A stretch of 64,000 nucleotides of DNA from Pelecanus crispus (taxonomy: Eukaryota; Chordata; Aves; Pelecaniformes; Pelecanidae): NCBI RefSeq assembly GCF_030463565.1, contig NC_134652.1, positions 17,895,397 through 17,959,396 of the forward strand, written 5' to 3'. Position 1 is the first letter of the stretch. The number at the start of each line of letters is the position of its first letter. Under the pieces are notes generated by a model. That model ran no database searches, was not told where the DNA came from, and saw nothing but the letters and a program-made list of their open reading frames with translations. A program made the translations under genes and the position numbers. Shown one piece after another: positions 51,708 through 64,000 of this stretch.

Positions 51708-53654
51708 AAGAGTGACTATAAAACAGAGGATGTGAGGGAATATAAAGAAGCTGGAAACATAAGTCATCTAGACAGTTGATTTAAGGCTGAAAATTTAATT
51801 TTGAAATTTTGGGTACTGGCATAGGAGGCAAGATCAAGATAAGGATCAGACACAAAAGGCCTGAGTAAGAATGTTTGATGGAATAATAGGATTTGCAAAA
51901 CTAAGAAACATACTCAGTCCATACTAAGTCTAGGTATGCTGAGAGACTTTTGGCATCAAAGAATCCAACTTTATACCAAAAAAGCCTCATAGCCTACCTT
52001 TCCTCAAAGTAAATAAACATACAGAGCTTGAACTCAGAGACCATGGAAAGCAACTGCCTAGCAATTCTTAAGCAATTCAACTGATTAAGACAGAAAGTAG
52101 TAAAAAGGGAAAACCCTGTCTTACACTGCTAAGCAAATCCTTGCTAACAAAGAAGGTAAATATAACACCTAATACAGAGCAGGCAAACACATTAGAAAAG
52201 AAACAAATTCATAATACTCTTCTTGAATAAAAACTCAATTAATGTCTTCAACACATATCCATTACTGAGCTGCATGGATGTTCAACCCAGCAGGCAGCTG
52301 CAGAGACACAGGAATGAAAGCAGTTGAGGAAACATTTGAAAATGCCAAATAACCAGTGTACAACACAGAAAACAGCCCAGTGTGCCAAACTCATGCCTCT
52401 TTGGCACTGCTCCTCAGGCTAAAAACAGAGTCAAAGATGACAGTCTGAAAACACAGAGTAAGTAAACGCCAGTTTATTTTCTGGATATCACAGAAAAAGT
52501 AGAAATCAGATCCTTTGCTCCTTACCAGACCTGTTCCCACTGCTGAAGTAGTATGGTAAAGCACAGTAAAAGAATACTCACCACACTGAAAAGTCTGATA
52601 GCGGATAGCTAATACCAAACACTTAGGCTTATCTCCAGGATTTCTGAGATTTAGTAGGGGTCCTATCTGACTGTCTTTTGCACTTCTTAGTTAGGAAAGA
52701 CAGAACTTAGAAAAGCTTCTCTGCAGTCCCAATCTTTCAAACTTTGAGGTACAGCCTGAACCCATAGGCATGTCAGTAGTCTAACCAAAGTCAAAGTATT
52801 AAAGATATATGAACATATGTCAAAATATCTTAAACTTCATTGGAAAATGAAGCAACTCCTCCTTCTCCTTCCCCCAGTCCAGCCGGTTATTGCGACAACT
52901 TCCCTGAGCAAAAACAATCTCTGCATCTACAAGCTTAAGGTATCCCCACAAAAACACTTCCTGTGGTTGTGCTCTAAACCTGAAAAGACGGGGAAAAATA
53001 CCTGCAGTACCACTGCATCAAACAGCATGGTTAATTCAAGCAGAACATGTTCCCCGCCATACAGCATCACCTCCCCCATAGCTCAGTGCTACTCTGCACC
53101 TGAATAAGCCTTCCACACTATTCATTTAATGCTGCTTCACTTCAAATCAGTTACAACTTCTCAGAAAGGCTCTTTGATGGCTGAGAGCGCCTACAGCAAT
53201 TCTTTGGAGCCTTTAAGCTCTGTCTGTCAATTTTCACCTAGGTCTTCAAGGTAAAATCATATTTAGGAGCCATCACATACATTCAGGATCTGGACTTTAA
53301 GACTTTAAATTTGTGAGACTTGCGACAAATGGTAAGGGTTTGTCACATTAGAAGCTGTGACCAGGAGGAGCCACAATAGATGTGGTCAGAGACTGAACTG
53401 GAGCATGGTAAGATTGCTTCCCAGATTCAAATATTGTGCTTGCTGGCTACGATGATAAAATTTGTAATTAGTACTTTTTTATTTGAAATTGTAGTATCAA
53501 TTTGGAAAACATCTGTTGCACCTAGGTATCTTATAATGACCTCTTAATATTTTTCTCCTTAAGTCTGAATGATATTATCAGTATTCTGGTAGTTGGCAAA
53601 GTGCTGGAAACCCCTGCAACAGTGGAGAAAGAGGCAGCGGTAGCGAAGGGCTCT

Positions 53655-53700
53655 GATACATTTGCATAATTAACTGCATATTAATTAGAGCAATAAAGCG
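53655..53700. promoter_or_regulatory. Candidate enhancer core: octamer plus homeodomain motifs
   Basis: Within 46 bases lie ATTTGCAT (53660-53667, octamer), TAATTA (53667-53672), a second TAATTA (53682-53687) and CAATAAA (53691-53697, HOX/CDX-like). The flanks are less AT-rich than this core. It lies about 10.9 kb upstream of the coding exon. A regulatory role is inferred only. Confidence 0.35.
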
Positions 53701-56354
53701 TTAGAATGTTCAAAGTCATTCTCTTACCAGTGGATAGGTTGCACAGCACATGTACTTTAATTGATTGTAAACCCCCTGATTTCAGCTACTCAAAAAGATA
53801 CAGTATGACAACAGACTGGTCTTATATTGCCACAACTACTGGAAATTTCCCCAAGGATCAACACTTCAACTTGGCATAAAGGCAAAACGTACTTCCACTA
53901 TCTTGCATTCTCCCTCTCCCGCTCAGTCTCCTTCTCCTCCAAATAAAAGATACAAAAAACCAAAGCATGAAATTTTGTTATTTCAGTTCCACATTAGCAA
54001 AAGACCTTTACTTTCTGTAGGAGGAGGTGATTGATTTTGTGATCTATCATTGCCATTGTCTATCTACAATTAATTTTTTTTTCTTACTACATAGCTTACA
54101 ACCCACGTATTCCATACTGTTCTAGTCCATTTAATTTTTCCTCAGGAAATTTAAAAAAAGTTGAAGATCAGTCCTCATTTATCTTTTACCTGTTCCCCAT
54201 TACCACTAAAGCACTGTTACATACAGCAAGGATGTAGGTGTTTGTACGTGATGGTTTTAAACATAAAATACCCATCTTGTGCATCCTGATCCTTGTTTCT
54301 CTTGCCCCATAAGCACACTCAGCAGCCCCTATGCATGGTGCAATTTAAAAAAACCCAATTATCTCACTGTACATTTTACTTCTGAGTACTTTTTCTTTCC
54401 ATTTTCAATGCATTCTGAGTTTTTCCCGAGTGTTAACAGAAGTCTTTTCAGCAGGTTTACTGTGCCATCCTTCATCAGTAGCTTAGCAGTTAGTTTAAAC
54501 CTTTTGAAGAACAAATGTCAACACCTGAATACCAGTTAATTTGCAAGTCCAGTGGGATTCATAGAAAAAACAAAGTGAAGCACCAAACCAACACTTGCAA
54601 ATCAGACTGCCTAAAAGCACATAAAATCAGAAGGACATTCTGCTGCCATTATTCACAGTGAATAGTACTTTACTCCATTAATAAAATGCAGTTGGATAGT
54701 GCTGAATGTAAGACTAGAGAATCTTAATTCCCTACATAAATGGTGGTGTCATCTTTAAAGATAATGAGCATCCAAAGGTTTTGTGTCTCTGCGATGGCTG
54801 AGAACTCCACTGAACGTCGCCTGTTCTCAGACACTGATACAACCATTTTCTAACTCAGCAAGATGGAAGAAACAAACTCTTGTGTATGTATGATTCTCTG
54901 GCAAACATTTGCAGACTACCTATTTGCAGCTGATGACATGCATCCAAACCTTGCACCATTTCAGAACAACTTTAAATTTAAAAAAAACCTCACAAACACA
55001 CAGTAATTCCAAAAGACTAATATGAAATTTAGTTAGGGAAAGAGGATCTCTGCTGAAATCCCAGAATACTTATCACAACCTATCTGTCCTCCTACTCTCA
55101 GCTTTTAGTATCTCACTGTTCGGTCACTGATACATAAAGTGGTTTGCAAAGCATAGTCATGATTCTATCTCCTCCCAGTCCCGTTTGTGAAAAATGTACA
55201 CTTCTATTTAAAGCAACATCATGTTTAATTTTGTGGCAATAAAGGATTTTTTCTCCATTTCTGATTATGAATGTTCAGTCCTCTTACCTTAAAATATGTG
55301 CCCACAGGGGAAAATAAATCTGGATTTTAATTCAATTTATAACTATAAAATACAGAATAGTTATTTCTGTTTATAGCATGCTAAAAAAGGTAATGCAAGT
55401 AAGCAGTGTAGGCTACCAGTTATTGATGCGAGCTCTGTTTTAAAGCAATGGTAATAGCTTTTCCTCTCAAGGGAGGACAGTATTTCTTCTAGAAACTATA
55501 AATTGTGTACATTATTTTACATTTTAAATGCTGAATTTTCCTCTCAAATTTGTAGTTTGACATTTCTTAGCTAAAATATTTTCACACTTATGTCCTACTT
55601 ATTCTTTACGGCATCTATCAATTTAAATACATTTCAAGCAAAAAGAACATTAATATTAAGAGCAGGTTAAATTTCTTCCAGAACCTTTCTGTCCAGGGGG
55701 GGAAGTCTGACATGGATGTACTTGGAAAGCTGTCACACCTATTGATGCTTTAAATGGCATTTTAGTCAAAAGAAAAAGTCACTAACTCTGAGTTTATAGA
55801 TAACAAACAGTTCAGAGCAAAATTTTGAGATCAGAATCAAGATGTTACAATCAAACAACACTGAAGTGTGAGTGTGTGAGAAATGAGGCTCAATTATTGA
55901 ATGTGAAAGAGTCTCAATTCCTATACTATGGAGCTTACCAAAATTATGTAAGAAATCAGAGTAGCATGTCAAAAGCAATCATAAAATTAAGCTATTTCCC
56001 CTGACATTTAAAAAAAGAGACTAATTGTCATTTGCAGCCTGCAAATGTTTCAGAAACTAAATTTCAGTCAAATTTTAAAAGTAGCAGGAAAAATAAATCA
56101 TGAAGCCCAACCTATTTGGTAAAACATTACAGAGCTGCTGTGTTCTTAAGTATGCAAGAAAAATTGAATGTGAAGTATTTTAAATTGTAACATGTAACCA
56201 ACTTCTACTAAAAGCGCCACAAAGCTGGTAGTGAAACAGGAAAGTTGTGGATAAAGCAATGGAAGTTACAAAAAGCAAAAAATTAAGCATCTGTAGGCAA
56301 AACCATGTTATTAGTAATTTTAATGACCAGTTAGGTGCTACGTTTGTGCAAATA

Positions 56355-56380
56355 CGCACACACACACACACACATATATA
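56355..56380. repeat. (CA)n-(TA)n microsatellite
   Basis: About nine CA units followed by TATATA. The minus-strand open frames with CVCVC runs are artefacts of it. Confidence 0.93.
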
Positions 56381-57569
56381 GCATGCAGAGAAACAAAGAA
56401 CAGGCAGTAATAGAAAATAATGTAGTCAGATTAAAGAATTTAAAAGTACTTGGGTTCAGGAGCAATGCCGCTGATGCTGATAAATGTAGATTATAAAAGT
56501 TTATTGCAAACAGATAAATGTGTATACACTGGAAACATGAACAGCTGTTCAAGCACAGAAGAACTTAGATTTGTTACAACATATCAAACCTTAGGAAAAT
56601 TTAGATTCTACTATAGTGCATGTATGTAGGAAGGGAAAAGTGGTAAGGATGGTATCATGGTTGTGATTGGAGTGGAGACTGAATGAATTGGAGTTCCATT
56701 TCCACATATTCCTGTGGGAGGCTGGAGCAAATATACCTGTGCACAGTGATGCCATAACAAAGTGAGATAGAGTTTGAATTTACAGTTGATTACATGCTCT
56801 CCAAGTAGGGCAGCCTCCTCAAACTCTGAGATTATTCACATGGAGAGTTAGAGCTCAGCAGGTAATGTGTTTTAAAATTTACACCTCAGCCTTCTTACAG
56901 TAATTTCCCCTTGAAGACAAGCCTTGAGGGTGAAATTTTTCAGCAGCATTTACACTGGTCTAATTTTAGTCCCGTAGAAGTTAGTCACAGACTAATTTAC
57001 TTAATAGCACAGTTAAAAAAGTTTTGAAATACTCCTCTCTCTTCCTCACCTTGTGCTCTTCAGAATTATGTTTCTCACCTTGCAGTGATATTACAAAGGC
57101 AAATCCAAATACCTTGAATGTCCAGGTGATAGAAAGGTGGAGGCAACCATAAAATGGATTCCTTAAGATTGTAATGGTGAGTTGCATTGCTACAGCTGAA
57201 CAACAAAGGAAATATTAAATCACCATGCATGTTTAGAAATATATCCAGGTGTTCTGGAGGGATTTGAAATTGCAGAGTTGATGAACTATCAAGCAATATC
57301 AGCCCCCATGTTGAAAGACAACAATTTTAAAGCTAAGAACAATACTAAAAAAAAAAGTCACGATCATTGATATAACTTGGGAGAAATTACATTGAAAAAA
57401 TTAACAAAATGGAAGGGAATCATGATATGCTAAAATCAAATAAATTTATTTAAATGACACCCCCCCATCCCATATAATCCAACACATATCCCTTCTTGCT
57501 GAGCAAAATTTTTACATGGCTTTTAGATTCCATTGACCATGCAAGCTAAATAGCATGGGGAAAAGAAGA

Positions 57570-58085
57570 GGTTGACATAGTTTACTTGACCTTTTGACAA
57601 AGCACTTCACTACTAGTTTCCGGGTAAAAAGCAAAGATTCTATGTGGATTTGAAAAAAAGCTCAGAAACCAAAGTGTAGGAATGCACAGGAAATGTTCAG
57701 CATCTGGTTAATTCAGAATGTTGAACCATGCATCTCTTGCAGAAACAGATACACTGAAAGTTTCAAAGGAGTCTAAGGGAGCTTCAGTTACTAATTTGCT
57801 TGAAATCTGAATTTCAAATTAAAGATGGACACCTAGATCCCTCAGACTTCCTGGAAAGTCCTACCCTTAGGATTCTTTGTGAAACACTCAAAAATCTCAA
57901 TGAAAACTTCAGCTTGATGCACAGTAACGGACAAAGGCAAGTACACTATTAGCATGCAAAAGCAGTGAGAGAAAATGCCAGTACAATTTTAATGTATTTT
58001 GATAAACTAATGGTTCAGAGTGACTAGGAACAGTGCATTTCGTTCTGGTCAATCTCTCTCAAAAGAGAGAGGGAGTTCAGAGGTG
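57570..58085 (+). mobile_element. Ancient CR1/L3 ORF2 relic
   Basis: Two stretches match CR1 ORF2 in order. First 'GACATAGTTTACTTGACC' with 'TTTTGACAAAG' (the 'VYLDF.KAFDK' codons) and 'CTCAGAAACCAAAGTGTAGG' (the 'N.KQRVG' codons). Then 'GGAACAGTGCATTTCGTTCT' with 'GGTCAATCTCTCTCAAAAGA' (the 'VQFWSP.L.KD' codons). Stops and indels break every frame. The material between is unrecognisable. Confidence 0.58.
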
Positions 58086-59429
58086 GCTGTCAACAGAAGA
58101 TTGCAAGCATAAATACTTTGTTAATATACGGAGATAGTCAAAAGATGTGTGTGTTTTTCTTTCTCAGGAGTTTGTACTTTGACTGCTATATTAGATAAAT
58201 GAACTAGGATAACCCTTGCTCATCCCCTTGCAAGTTCAGGAAAAATATGTTTCAGTGAAACAAAAAGGCAACAAAATTAAAACTGACAAAGTTACATGCT
58301 CTGAACAATGCACAATTAATCTAGGAGTGTCATTGCCACTAAATATTACTGAAGACCTATGTAACACAAATAAAAAAGAAAGAAAGAATAGCTAACAAAG
58401 AAAAAGGACATTTGAAGCTGCATTTCAAAATACGGTATTTAGTGTTTTAAATAAGCAATCTACTATAAAATAGATTTTACAAGAGCTCAAGGGGAAACAG
58501 AATTCAATTTGAAAAATCTGCACTTCTGGGATCATAATAACTAGGAGGTAGATCATATAAAATACGTAACAACTTAACTTATTTTACTATATTTTCCAAA
58601 GACATTTCATATAAATAAAGACTAAGTAATTTTTAATAGGTTTGGATGCATTTTTTTACTTTATTGAGTTCTGTGGAAAGAAGGGGAGAGAAAAATCTCC
58701 ATTTCTGACTAGATGACCACAGTTTCCACTGTCATAGTGCAAAGCACAACTTACCGTGTTTCACTAACTTTAGTGAAGACCAAGAACTACACAATTAGAG
58801 CACACAGTTTGACACTGATATTGAAAGTATAAGCAAAGTTGGATGACTTACAGAAGACAAGAAAAAGGACAGCAGCACGACAGACTAGAGTCATATGCCA
58901 GAGGAGAAGAGTCTGTAAATACAAAAAAATGAAGCAAGCTAGCAGAGAAAGCTAGGAACTCGGATCGTTCTACATCTTACAGATGCCAGGGCACAAAGTA
59001 ACATGATTAAGTGATGAATCCTGAACAGTTGTCTTCTAACAGCTTTTAATGAATTTGAAGACATTATACTGCACAAAGAAAAAAAACTAAGAGGGTACAT
59101 GATAACAGTCACAGTTCATTTAATTTTGGCTTGTGACTCATGTTTTCTAGACCATTCTCACTGATCTCTAGACTGTTTCTGTTGCTTCATAGCCATCTCG
59201 ATCATGACACTGAATCCTCAGGCCTCTTTCCTCAGATAAGACCTCACTAGCACAGAGAACAACCACCCACCCCACTTGGCTTCCAGGCTATGGCCTGGGT
59301 AAATAATCCTTACATTCTTCCTGCTTTTTTGCTTGTATGGCATTAATTCTTGGGCAGTTTATAATCCATCAAATTAAATGAAATTCTTCCATGCAGCTCT
59401 CTTAGCTAGTCAATAACTCCACACCTGGG
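58086..59429. other. Intergenic, nothing recognised
   Basis: AT-rich non-coding sequence with short open frames only and an AAAG-type stretch near 58374-58386. Confidence 0.6.
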
Positions 59430-59650
59430 ATTTGTACAGTTAAACTGTTCTGTTTATTTCTACTTGTACTTGTCCCTATTAAACGGCAGCCTATTTTATT
59501 CAAACCATTTCTTGAATATAGCAACAACATTTTGACACCCAGTCCTGTCCTCCAGTGTGCCTGCACCCTTCCTCACCTTGTGTCACCTATGTCTCCTCCA
59601 TCATCCAGGTCATTAATAAAAGACGCTGCATATTGTTTTTCTTATGCTTA
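59430..59650 (-). mobile_element. Ancient CR1/L3 ORF2 relic (minus strand)
   Basis: The minus-strand translation reads SFINDLDDG, the reverse-transcriptase segment that in intact elements reads 'LFNIFINDLDDGIE'. The plus strand shows 'CAGTCCTGTCCTCCAGTGTG', 'CCATCATCCAGGTCATTAAT' and 'TTGTCCCTATTAAACGG', all in the expected order for a reverse-complemented CR1/L3. It is eroded by stops. Confidence 0.72.
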
Positions 59651-60064
59651 AAAATTGTGTAGTCCAGTGTAACTTTCTGCCAGTAAACACTGAACTCTAC
59701 AGCACAACTCTCATTCAAGATGTATTAAAAAGAAAGTATAGGAATTAAATAGAAGGCAACAGTTGATATGTGATTAACTGCAGAAAAAAAAAGATATGAA
59801 TATATGCAGTGAGTAAATTAAAATATAATTAGTCATAAAAGTAACATACTTTCATGTAACAATAACAACAAAGATCTAGAAATGCTATCCAATTCATCTC
59901 AATGGAGATGTTAATTTCAGATTAAGTCAAATTAAAACAAACACACAAAAGGAACAAAGCCAGCTCTCCATCTCTGAAGTTACATGCAAATTGAAGCATG
60001 CTTGCATCTTGGCAGCAGTTTTAACTGAAACATTTGTTAAGCTTAACCCAAGAAAGGCTATATT

Positions 60065-60645
60065 TGGTTGGACCAAGCATTTCACTTGTCCTGTATCCCC
60101 TCTCTAGCAGTGGCCCATTATGGACACGCAAGGGAGTGTACAAAACCAACGCAAACATACAGTGATTTTTCAAGCATACTTTCCCAGCCTCCAGTGAGTC
60201 TGAGTTTCAGTTGCGCTCTCGGACAGAATTATTAGCTTTATAGTCCTTAATGGATAATACCAGTAACCAGTCTTACTACTTTTCAAATCAATGTAAACTC
60301 AGCTTGTGGCAAGGAGTTCCATGGCATAACTATATGAAACATGAAAAAATACTTCCTTTGGTTTAACTTAAACATACCACCTACTAGTTTCATCTCCTGC
60401 CCAACGTCCTTGCAGTAGAAAAGTCAATGAACAATCACTCATCATCTACTTACTCGCCACTCATGAGCTGATAAAATTGTCATAGCCTCCTTCAATTTTC
60501 TTCTTCCTAGACTGAAAACTCATAGTTCTACTTGTTCCCTGTTTGAAAGATTTAATCATCCTTTACTCATCCTACTCATTCTCCTCTTTACCGTTTCAAG
60601 GTGCAGGCGCACCACTGTGACACTGCTTGCAACCATGACGTTCTC
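60065..60645 (-). mobile_element. Ancient CR1/L3 3'-end relic (minus strand)
   Basis: In order on the plus strand: 'CTCTCTAGCAGTGGCCCATT', 'CCCAGCCTCCAGTGAGTCTG', 'GTGGCAAGGAGTTCCATGGC', 'AAAAAATACTTCCTTTGGTT', 'ACCACCTACTAGTTTCATCT' and 'CTTCCTAGACTGAAAACTCA'. This is the reverse complement of the 3' UTR and ORF2 C-terminus of an old amniote CR1/L3 family. It lies at higher coordinates than the ORF2 relic at 59430-59650, the wrong order for one colinear minus-strand copy, so the two are separate insertions or rearranged. Confidence 0.75.
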
Positions 60646-63047
60646 TGTTTTCTTTCTTTCTAAAAATTTCTAATATTAAATTTGCTTTTTTTTTGAATGT
60701 TACTATTTGCATAGCTCAACAGTGAGTACACATCTCTGTGAATATATAATCTCACAGTGAAGTTCTTGAACAGTAATTGTCAGTTTGAAGTCCATTCTTG
60801 GGCACAAAAAGACTTCCTGGTGCATTTGAAATAATGCTAGTCTTATGTCTTTAACAAATTGTTTTGTAAGCTCTTTTTTAGTCCACCTTATTGTGGTTTT
60901 ATGTTGTATTTGTGGTTTTTATGTTTCTCTTATCCTTGAATAATGGAATAACAGGCACATCTTCATTTCTTACATACTGATTTGTTGGTGCCTCCTTGTA
61001 AGAAGGTTTAACCAAAATCTGAATTTCAGAACAAGCTAAACACACACCTGTTAGAGTTGTATCAAAAGTAGCTGAACAAAGCCATTTAAGATATAGTCAA
61101 ATGAATTAGAATAATTGAATGGAACCTTTTGCATTGTAGAGGATTTTAAGTTGGTACTTAAAGTCCAAGACCAAAACCAAGCAGGTGGTTCAAGATGCCA
61201 ATACACTGCTTTGGAAGTGGTCTAGATGAAAGCATTCTGCAGTTCACTTGTTGGGATTTGATGATGTTTTTGCAGTAAACATCCTCTACAGTAAGTATAT
61301 GATACAAACCCCACCTGCCAGTAAGAATTATTTGCACTGAATTCAATAGCCTTGGAACAGTTCATAAGAATGGGTTAAATAATGTTCATAAACACATGAT
61401 ATCTTTACTCTTGACATTTTATTATTTGGTTAAGACTATGCAACTTTTCTGAAATCGAGCTATAACTATGCACTGCTCATTCCAAAACACTTAAGCAGAC
61501 ACCTGTTTACAGTAAAATGACACCTATCATCTACCTTGATCCAAGTATTGTACGCTCTCCACGATCTTTCTCTCTCCTATTTAACTTGCTCTGGACTCTC
61601 AGCATTTACCTTCATGGCTTCACCTTTCTCCTTTTGTTCCTGCACTTTATTCATCCCTCCTCCTTTTTCAGTTCTCCCGCTCCCTAGTCCCACCTATCTT
61701 TGCCATTTTGGTAACTGTTAGAATGAGTTACACCAATGCTGCTCAACACAGTTTATTAGCAAATACATTTTTCAGTTGCATGCAAATTTGCCAAAAACCT
61801 GTCAGCTGAAATTCTTCACACTTGGGTGCTTGCCCAAGGTGATTTTTTTTTTTCTTGAAAATGGCAACTTACTGAGCTGAGCTGCTTCCAAGAATGAACC
61901 TGAGGAAAATCATATTGTTTGTTCAGGTTATTAAAAAAAATATACAGCAATTTGCTCTTTGAGAAGCTTTAGTGTTGTTTTGTTAAACAGGGCTTTGTAA
62001 TATGACAAGGAATTGTCAGCATTTTACTGAGCCCATGAAAATTTCCCTCAAATTTGGCCAAGTTACAGAGTTTCTATTAATTTCTGTTTATACACACACA
62101 ACATCTTTTTTGAGACCTGGTTGCCAAAACTCTCTGAATCACCCATTGCACACAGTCTGCTCCACCTTCCCACGGCTTTTTTACCCCAAACCTGTCCCAC
62201 CATTCCACACAGCAGCTGCCAGGCCCAGCAGGAAACACCCGTCATGGGCTCAGTGCTCCCTGCCTGGCACCCAGGCTGTGAGGCAGTGGCCACACTAAAG
62301 TGCACTGCAATGAAAAATTGCATGGCGCAAAGGAGCATAAAAGCCACGAGGGTACCGAAGAAGCCAAAAAGAACAGACAGAAAGGGACAAGACACTTGGA
62401 AAGGAAGACCAGATGTGTTTCAATACTACCAGGACCAAAGAGGAGCTGGAGGCTTAGGTGTTTTTTTTTTAAAACTAAAGCAAACTTCACTGAATGTTCC
62501 AAATAAAATATGTGAACTACAACAGCTGAAATCAGTGGAAAAAGATGTTCAGTATACTGGTCATAGTTGAAGTTTGCTTAAAATGGTCATGTATAAAATT
62601 TAAGTAGATTAATGCATACAGATTCAAGGTTCTTCAGAAAGTAAGGAAGTAATAAAAATCACTGACTTTGTTTCTCCTTTCCTAAAACAGAGGAAAACAG
62701 TTTTTGATGTTATTAAGTTTATGGCTTTGTCAAGAATATTACAATGTATTTAGGGTTCCACAGTGCTTTAAAAAACATTAACGCAATACTGACTTTAAAA
62801 ATAGAGTGAGTGCTTACCTGTTGACACATAACATTTTAAATGTGTACAGCTGTTAATCCTATTCAGCATGAGAAGATAAACATAAAAAGTCTCTAATGTA
62901 ATACACATCTGAAGCACAATCCACAAAAGACCATTTGGTAATTCACAACTTATTTCTTGAAGATCAGTTGTCGATATCTCAACTAACTTTAAGAACTACA
63001 TGTTCACTTTTTCTCTCTATTCAAGACATAATTAAGACATTATGGTC
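60646..63047. other. Intergenic, no gene recognised
   Basis: Non-coding apart from overlapping open frames on both strands at 62063-62570 in a local GC-richer patch. Those frames (up to 149 codons) match no domain I know. A T/C-rich stretch lies near 61560-61700. Confidence 0.6.
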
Positions 63048-64000
63048 ACATCCAGAGGGTAGTGGTCAACGGCTCGATGTCCAAATGGAGACTGGTTACA
63101 AGTGGTGTCCCTCAGGGGTCCGTACTGGGACCAGTGCTGTTTAATATCTTCCTTAATGACATAGACAGTGGGATCGAGTGCACCCTCAGCAAGTTTGCAG
63201 ATGACACCAAGCTGAGTGGTGCAGCTGACATGCCAGAAGGACGAGATGTCATCCAAAGGGACCTGGACAAGCTAGAGAGGTGTGAACCTCATGCAAGGTC
63301 CTGCACCTGGGATGGGGCAACCCCTGATATCAATACAGTCTGGGGGATGAAGGGATTGAGAGCAGCCCTGTGGAGAAGGACTTGGGGGTACTGATGGATG
63401 AAAAGCTGGACATGAGCCAACAATGTACACTTGCAGCCCAGAAAGCCAACCGTATCCTGGGCTGCGTCAAAAGAAGCATGGCCAGCAGGTCGAGGGAGGC
63501 AATTCTGCCCCTCTACTCGGCTCTGGTGAGACCTCACCCAGAGTACTGTGTCCAGCTCTGGAGCCCTCAGCACAAGAAGGACATGGACCTGTTGGAGAAG
63601 GTCCAGAGGAGGGCCACAAAAATGATCCGAGGGCTGGAGCACCTCTCCTACGAGGACAGCCTGAGAGAGTTGGAGTTGTTCAGCCCGGAGAAGAGAAGGC
63701 TGCGAGGAGACCTTATCGTGGCCTTTCAGTACTTAAAGGGGGCCTATAGGAAAGATGGTGACAATCTTTTTAGCAAGGCCTGTTGTGATAGGACAGGGAG
63801 TTATGGTTTTAAACTAAAGGAGTATAGCTTTAGACTGGATATAAGGAAGACATTTTTTACAAAGAGGGTGGTGAAGCACTGGAACAGGTTGCCCAGAGAG
63901 GTAGTGGAGGCCCCATCCCCTAGAAACATTCCAGGTCAGGTTGGATGGGGCTCTGAGCAACCTGATCTGGTTAAAGCTGTCCCTGCTTACTGCAGGGGGG
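63048..64000 (+). mobile_element. CR1 LINE, 5'-truncated, running off the window edge
   Basis: The best preserved CR1 here. It starts inside ORF2 and encodes reverse-transcriptase motifs [20 protein letters not shown] and FADDTKLSG (the catalytic FADD box) in the frame from 63062. The frame shifts near 63278-63300, where bases known from the family are missing. It continues as [31 protein letters not shown] and [13 protein letters not shown], then enters the 3' UTR 'CAACCTGATCTGG...GCAGGGGGG'. An in-frame TGA near 63325 also kills it. The last bases of its 3' end lie past 64000. Confidence 0.95.

Larger units (their letters stand above)
42898..57569. other. Upstream intron or flank of the HS3ST1-type gene, no further gene seen
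   Basis: About 14.7 kb of AT-rich sequence upstream of the coding exon on the minus strand. No CpG island or first exon is recognisable. It includes a MIR-like relic (47340-47510), a homeodomain/octamer cluster (53655-53700), a CA/TA microsatellite (56355-56380), an A21 run within a palindrome (51670-51707) and inverted repeats. The open frames, all under 120 codons, show no known domain. Confidence 0.6.

Noticed and set aside
56355-56380. Repeated CA units considered as a functional array
   Set aside because: An ordinary dinucleotide microsatellite.
63289-63749. Open frames of 108-117 codons at the right edge on both strands
   Set aside because: They are wrong-frame or antisense readings of the CR1 reverse-transcriptase region.

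Overview
This window is AT-rich, non-coding-dominated vertebrate DNA, most likely from a bird (a macrochromosomal gene desert). The evidence is several CR1 LINE fragments with the avian-type 3' end (reverse strand 'aatcatagaa...ttggaaggga'), a fairly fresh 5'-truncated CR1 copy running off the right edge, very old CR1/L3- and MIR-like relics shared across amniotes, many short A/C-rich simple repeats, and one intact vertebrate gene. There are no bacterial features, operons, CRISPR arrays or insertion sequences.

The only protein-coding gene I can support is on the minus strand at 41849-42778. It is a single-exon, 309-residue heparan sulfate glucosamine 3-O-sulfotransferase of the 3-OST-1 type (HS3ST1 or a close paralog), with signal peptide, PAPS-binding loops, catalytic Glu and the C-terminal disulfide pair. 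A good splice acceptor lies 119 bases upstream of its ATG (exon start at 42897), so the upstream non-coding exon(s) and promoter lie further right, probably outside the window. That 5' UTR carries a 34-codon upstream ORF that opens on the first base of the exon. Candidate poly(A) signals lie at 41361-41366 and 41315-41320.

Layout: 1-41360 is intergenic, with simple repeats and scattered CR1 pieces (8285-8462, 13690-14248, 19814-19905, 23558-23795, and older relics at 19928-20140 and 25470-25765). 41361-42897 is the HS3ST1-type terminal exon. 42898-57560 is its upstream flank or intron, with a MIR-like relic at 47340-47510 and a homeodomain/octamer-motif cluster near 53660. 57570-60645 holds three ancient CR1/L3 relics. 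63048-64000 is the younger CR1.

I did not find a convincing new biological system. The observations most worth checking are the divergent 3-OST sequence (ortholog or paralog), its exon-start upstream ORF, a dispersed imperfect-palindrome repeat family, the candidate conserved regulatory blocks, and recurrent poly(C)-poly(A) junction tracts.
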